DNA from: Methylophaga lonarensis MPL
GTDB lineage: Bacteria > Pseudomonadota > Gammaproteobacteria > Nitrosococcales > Methylophagaceae
DNA: 47,455 bases
Assembly (NCBI RefSeq): GCF_000349205.1
Contig: NZ_APHR01000054.1
Coordinates: 1-47,455 of the forward strand
Direction: 5' to 3'
Below the pieces are notes generated by a model. It was not told the origin of the DNA. It saw nothing but the letters and a program-made list of their open reading frames with translations, and ran no database searches. How positions within the stretch are numbered: position 1 is the stretch's first letter; every line of letters starts with the position of its first letter. Position numbers and translations under genes: made by a program. Of this stretch, positions 44,274 to 47,455 are shown piece by piece.

Positions 44274-44356
44274 CAAAAAGAAAAATTTGTTGCATTTCAA
44301 TTGGTAGAAAATAAATAGCAAAAATTTATTTGGTAAATCAATTGGATGCAACAAGA
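44274..44356 (+). promoter_or_regulatory. CRISPR leader with inverted repeat at the array junction
   Basis: 83 bases, strongly AT-rich, between cas2 and the first repeat. TTGTTGCATTTCAATTG (44287-44303) and CAATTGGATGCAACAA (44339-44354) are near-perfect inverted arms; the right arm ends two bases before the first repeat. Both arms contain TCAATTGG, which partly resembles an IHF site. The leader should hold the array promoter and the Cas1-Cas2 integration signals. Confidence 0.75.
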
Positions 44357-47300
44357 GTGTTCCCCACGACCGTGGGGATGAACCGAATATGGCTTTGCTG
44401 ACACTATTGAAACCGCTGTGTTCCCCACGACCGTGGGGATGAACCGAGATGGCGGGCAAAGAGCTCAAGCTGGCAGACGTGTTCCCCACGACCGTGGGGA
44501 TGAACCGTATGCATTCTCAAATTTGGCTGGTCTTAACATGTGTTCCCCACGACCGTGGGGATGAACCGGGTCAGCTCACCAGCAGAATTTATCTGAGCAG
44601 GTGTTCCCCACGACCGTGGGGATGAACCGTCAGGCGGTGTTGTAGCGGTACTGATGGTGATGTGTTCCCCACGACCGTGGGGATGAACCGTCACTGTTAT
44701 AGAGAAACAGCCAGTGTATGAGGTGTTCCCCACGACCGTGGGGATGAACCGCCTTTGAACTCTGAGCATCAGATCGTCTTTGTGTGTTCCCCACGACCGT
44801 GGGGATGAACCGCATTAAGCGGCAGCTGATTATCTGCGATCCGCGTGTTCCCCACGACCGTGGGGATGAACCGGTCAGATTGGCTTCCTGGCCTGGGCGC
44901 GTAGCGTGTTCCCCACGACCGTGGGGATGAACCGCGGAATGCGTCCATTAAGATATTGATTTATTGGTGTTCCCCACGACCGTGGGGATGAACCGCCAAA
45001 TGGCAATAATGGCACCGTCATAACAAGGTGTTCCCCACGACCGTGGGGATGAACCGGTGCCGCCGACTCAGGCGGAACCCACGTTGCAGTGTTCCCCACG
45101 ACCGTGGGGATGAACCGCCAGTTTGAGTGCTACGCACTCAACATCACCTGTGTTCCCCACGACCGTGGGGATGAACCGGCTAGGCGTTACTGGGAGAGGT
45201 TAGCCAAGGTGTGTTCCCCACGACCGTGGGGATGAACCGGGCTGGCCGATGCACTGGGGGATGATTTGCCCGTGTTCCCCACGACCGTGGGGATGAACCG
45301 CTTTAAAAACTCTGCTTCCTGTTTCTGTTCTTGTGTTCCCCACGACCGTGGGGATGAACCGTGCGCCACAGGCGAGCGTGATGTGCATCGTAAGTGTTCC
45401 CCACGACCGTGGGGATGAACCGGCTTTGAGTAGTGATCCTGGTTCGCTGATGAAGTGTTCCCCACGACCGTGGGGATGAACCGTTCGGCTCAAAAGTTGT
45501 GGCTGTGCCGATTGAGTGTTCCCCACGACCGTGGGGATGAACCGGCAACGTCGCCTGAGAGAAAAACCGGAATCAAGTGTTCCCCACGACCGTGGGGATG
45601 AACCGTAATTGGGTGATTTCTGATTCTCTGCGTGAGTGTGTTCCCCACGACCGTGGGGATGAACCGGCACAGAACCGCGCACATCCTCATACCGTTCAGT
45701 GTTCCCCACGACCGTGGGGATGAACCGAATCAGGAGTTAATGTAATGCCTGGCGTTACTGTGTTCCCCACGACCGTGGGGATGAACCGCTGGCAGAACGC
45801 CTCCTGGATTTTTCGGTACTGTGTTCCCCACGACCGTGGGGATGAACCGGCTCGTGCCTTTGTTGTAACTTGTTTCAGTCTGTGTTCCCCACGACCGTGG
45901 GGATGAACCGCGGTCAGGGTGATCTGTTCGATGACTTTGACAGTGTTCCCCACGACCGTGGGGATGAACCGCGTTGGTGATATTCAATAGGATAAATGAA
46001 ATTGTGTTCCCCACGACCGTGGGGATGAACCGGCGGGCCAGCGCCAGAGCAGGCGAAGCCAGAGGTGTTCCCCACGACCGTGGGGATGAACCGAAATTGA
46101 ACTAAGGTTTAGAGTTAATGACAAAGTGTTCCCCACGACCGTGGGGATGAACCGGATTATTTGTTTTTGCCCAGCGAGTTGCCCAAGTGTTCCCCACGAC
46201 CGTGGGGATGAACCGAACCACCAGAACCAGAAATGGAGCCTGAGCAAGTGTTCCCCACGACCGTGGGGATGAACCGCGCCTTATCAATCCGACTTGCACG
46301 AATATCACGTGTTCCCCACGACCGTGGGGATGAACCGAATGAACGGCAGTCAGCAGGCGAGTGGTTCATGTGTTCCCCACGACCGTGGGGATGAACCGAG
46401 AGTGCGAGCAACGTTTGTTCTGGAAAATGGGTGTTCCCCACGACCGTGGGGATGAACCGCCGTCAGCATTATGGCTGAGCGTATTTATGATGTGTTCCCC
46501 ACGACCGTGGGGATGAACCGGACTGCTGGAGAATCCAGAGGATTACGCATCAGTGTTCCCCACGACCGTGGGGATGAACCGGTCAATCGCCAGGTGAACC
46601 CGAACGGCCTTGAGTGTTCCCCACGACCGTGGGGATGAACCGGGCACCTATACAGGGGTAACCGACATGACGCAGTGTTCCCCACGACCGTGGGGATGAA
46701 CCGGTGTGCCATGAAGATGTGCGACCTGGACAGCTGTGTTCCCCACGACCGTGGGGATGAACCGAGATTGGGGGTCTTGACTACGAAACTTACCAGGTGT
46801 TCCCCACGACCGTGGGGATGAACCGCCACGCAGAATACCTGGCATTATTGAAAGACAGTGTTCCCCACGACCGTGGGGATGAACCGCACATCAGACGGTA
46901 CGATTGAATGAACACGAAGTGTTCCCCACGACCGTGGGGATGAACCGAATCTACACTGAAATAATCGCCTGATGAATGTGTGTTCCCCACGACCGTGGGG
47001 ATGAACCGAAGAAGAGTTGTCCTCGTATCAATTAGGAACAGTGTTCCCCACGACCGTGGGGATGAACCGTGTGGGGTTCATTTTATAGCCTTTGTGGGTT
47101 GGTGTTCCCCACGACCGTGGGGATGAACCGTAATAACAGGAGCAGTAGTGCCAATAGGAATAGTGTTCCCCACGACCGTGGGGATGAACCGGAACTGTTA
47201 CAGGTAAATCACGAAACCCCTCCGTGTTCCCCACGACCGTGGGGATGAACCGCTGTTGGTGTCGAAGTCCAGTAAGCACAGTTTGTGTTCCCCACGACCG

Positions 47301-47455
47301 TGGGGATGAACCGCAGCCTGCAGCTTCGCCAGCACCTACCAGAACGTGTTCCCCACGACCGTGGGGATGAACCGCAGCTGGCAGCTTCCGAGACCTGCGG
47401 CCATTTGTGTTCCCCACGACCGTGGGGATGAACCGAACTCCCTCCGAGTCCCTGA
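44357..47455 (+). CRISPR. Type I-E CRISPR array, 51 repeats in window, continues beyond the end
   Basis: The 29-base repeat begins GTGTTCCCC, has the dyad CCCCAC-GACC-GTGGGG and ends GATGAACCG, a subtype I-E repeat. Starts fall every 61 bases from 44357 to 47407 (50 x 61), so spacers are 32 bases. The repeats I read are identical and no degenerate terminal repeat is seen; the last spacer is cut by the window end at 47455. cas1-cas2 are directly upstream, so 44357 is the leader-proximal, newest end. Open frames on the minus strand here are translations of the repeat and are not genes. Confidence 0.98.

Noticed and set aside
44375-47417. Many long minus-strand open frames with the repeated peptides [19 protein letters not shown] and GSSPRSWGT.
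   Set aside because: They are six-frame translations of the CRISPR repeat with a 61-base period, a well-known annotation artefact; no ribosome-binding sites or family matches.

Overview
The window looks like a chromosomal segment of a gammaproteobacterium of moderate G+C. The gene order rseA-rseB-rseC-mucD, lepA-lepB-DUF4845-rnc-era-recO-pdxJ-acpS-cysM and a nearby rlmD is typical of that class. A marine or halotolerant methylotroph such as Methylophaga would fit, given the glucosylglycerate genes, VPLPA-CTERM proteins and type I-E CRISPR, but this is inference and no rRNA is present to settle it.

Layout. 1-3002: sigma-E regulation and envelope stress operon (end of rseA, rseB, rseC, mucD/degP-like protease). 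3058-4425 (minus): MATE exporter. 4631-14682: housekeeping run lepA, lepB, DUF4845 protein, rnc, era, recO, pdxJ, acpS, cysM, then an AsmA-like YdbH protein and a YdbL-type lipoprotein; most neighbours overlap by a few bases. 14779-16110: rlmD. 16302-18971: three tandem paralogues of a secreted VPLPA-CTERM protein. The first and third have leaders that fold like class I c-di-GMP (GEMM) riboswitches. 19054-22665: AlkC-like DNA glycosylase, two unannotated small membrane-protein genes on the minus strand (one behind a perfect FNR-type box), lexA and a Y-family polymerase. 22666-24389: hipBA with three operators exactly 50 bp apart; hipA is frameshifted. 24441-30725 (minus): a degenerate GGDEF protein after galU, and a three-gene glucosylglycerate locus (glycerate kinase/phosphatase fusion, GpgS-like glycosyltransferase, GH13_18 phosphorylase). 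30951-31432: two tandem candidate sRNA genes on the minus strand, each with a -24/-12 (sigma-54) promoter, an upstream dyad and a UNCG-loop terminator. 31499-33990: small unknown genes and a frameshifted PQQ-type propeller lipoprotein. 34065-47455: WYL regulator, full type I-E cas operon with a KilA-N protein between cas6e and cas1, leader and a 51-repeat array running off the window.

How parts connect. GalU supplies UDP-glucose. The kinase half of the fusion could make 3-phosphoglycerate, GpgS would add glucose, the phosphatase half would release glucosylglycerate, and the phosphorylase could recycle it to glucose-1-phosphate and glycerate. c-di-GMP signalling appears twice, as candidate riboswitches and as a catalytically degenerate GGDEF protein. 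In the CRISPR locus the KilA-N gene is placed to be translated together with cas1. The strongest candidates for undescribed biology are the twin sigma-54 sRNAs, the riboswitch-controlled VPLPA-CTERM genes, the fused kinase-phosphatase, the FNR-linked small membrane protein and the KilA-N protein of the cas operon.
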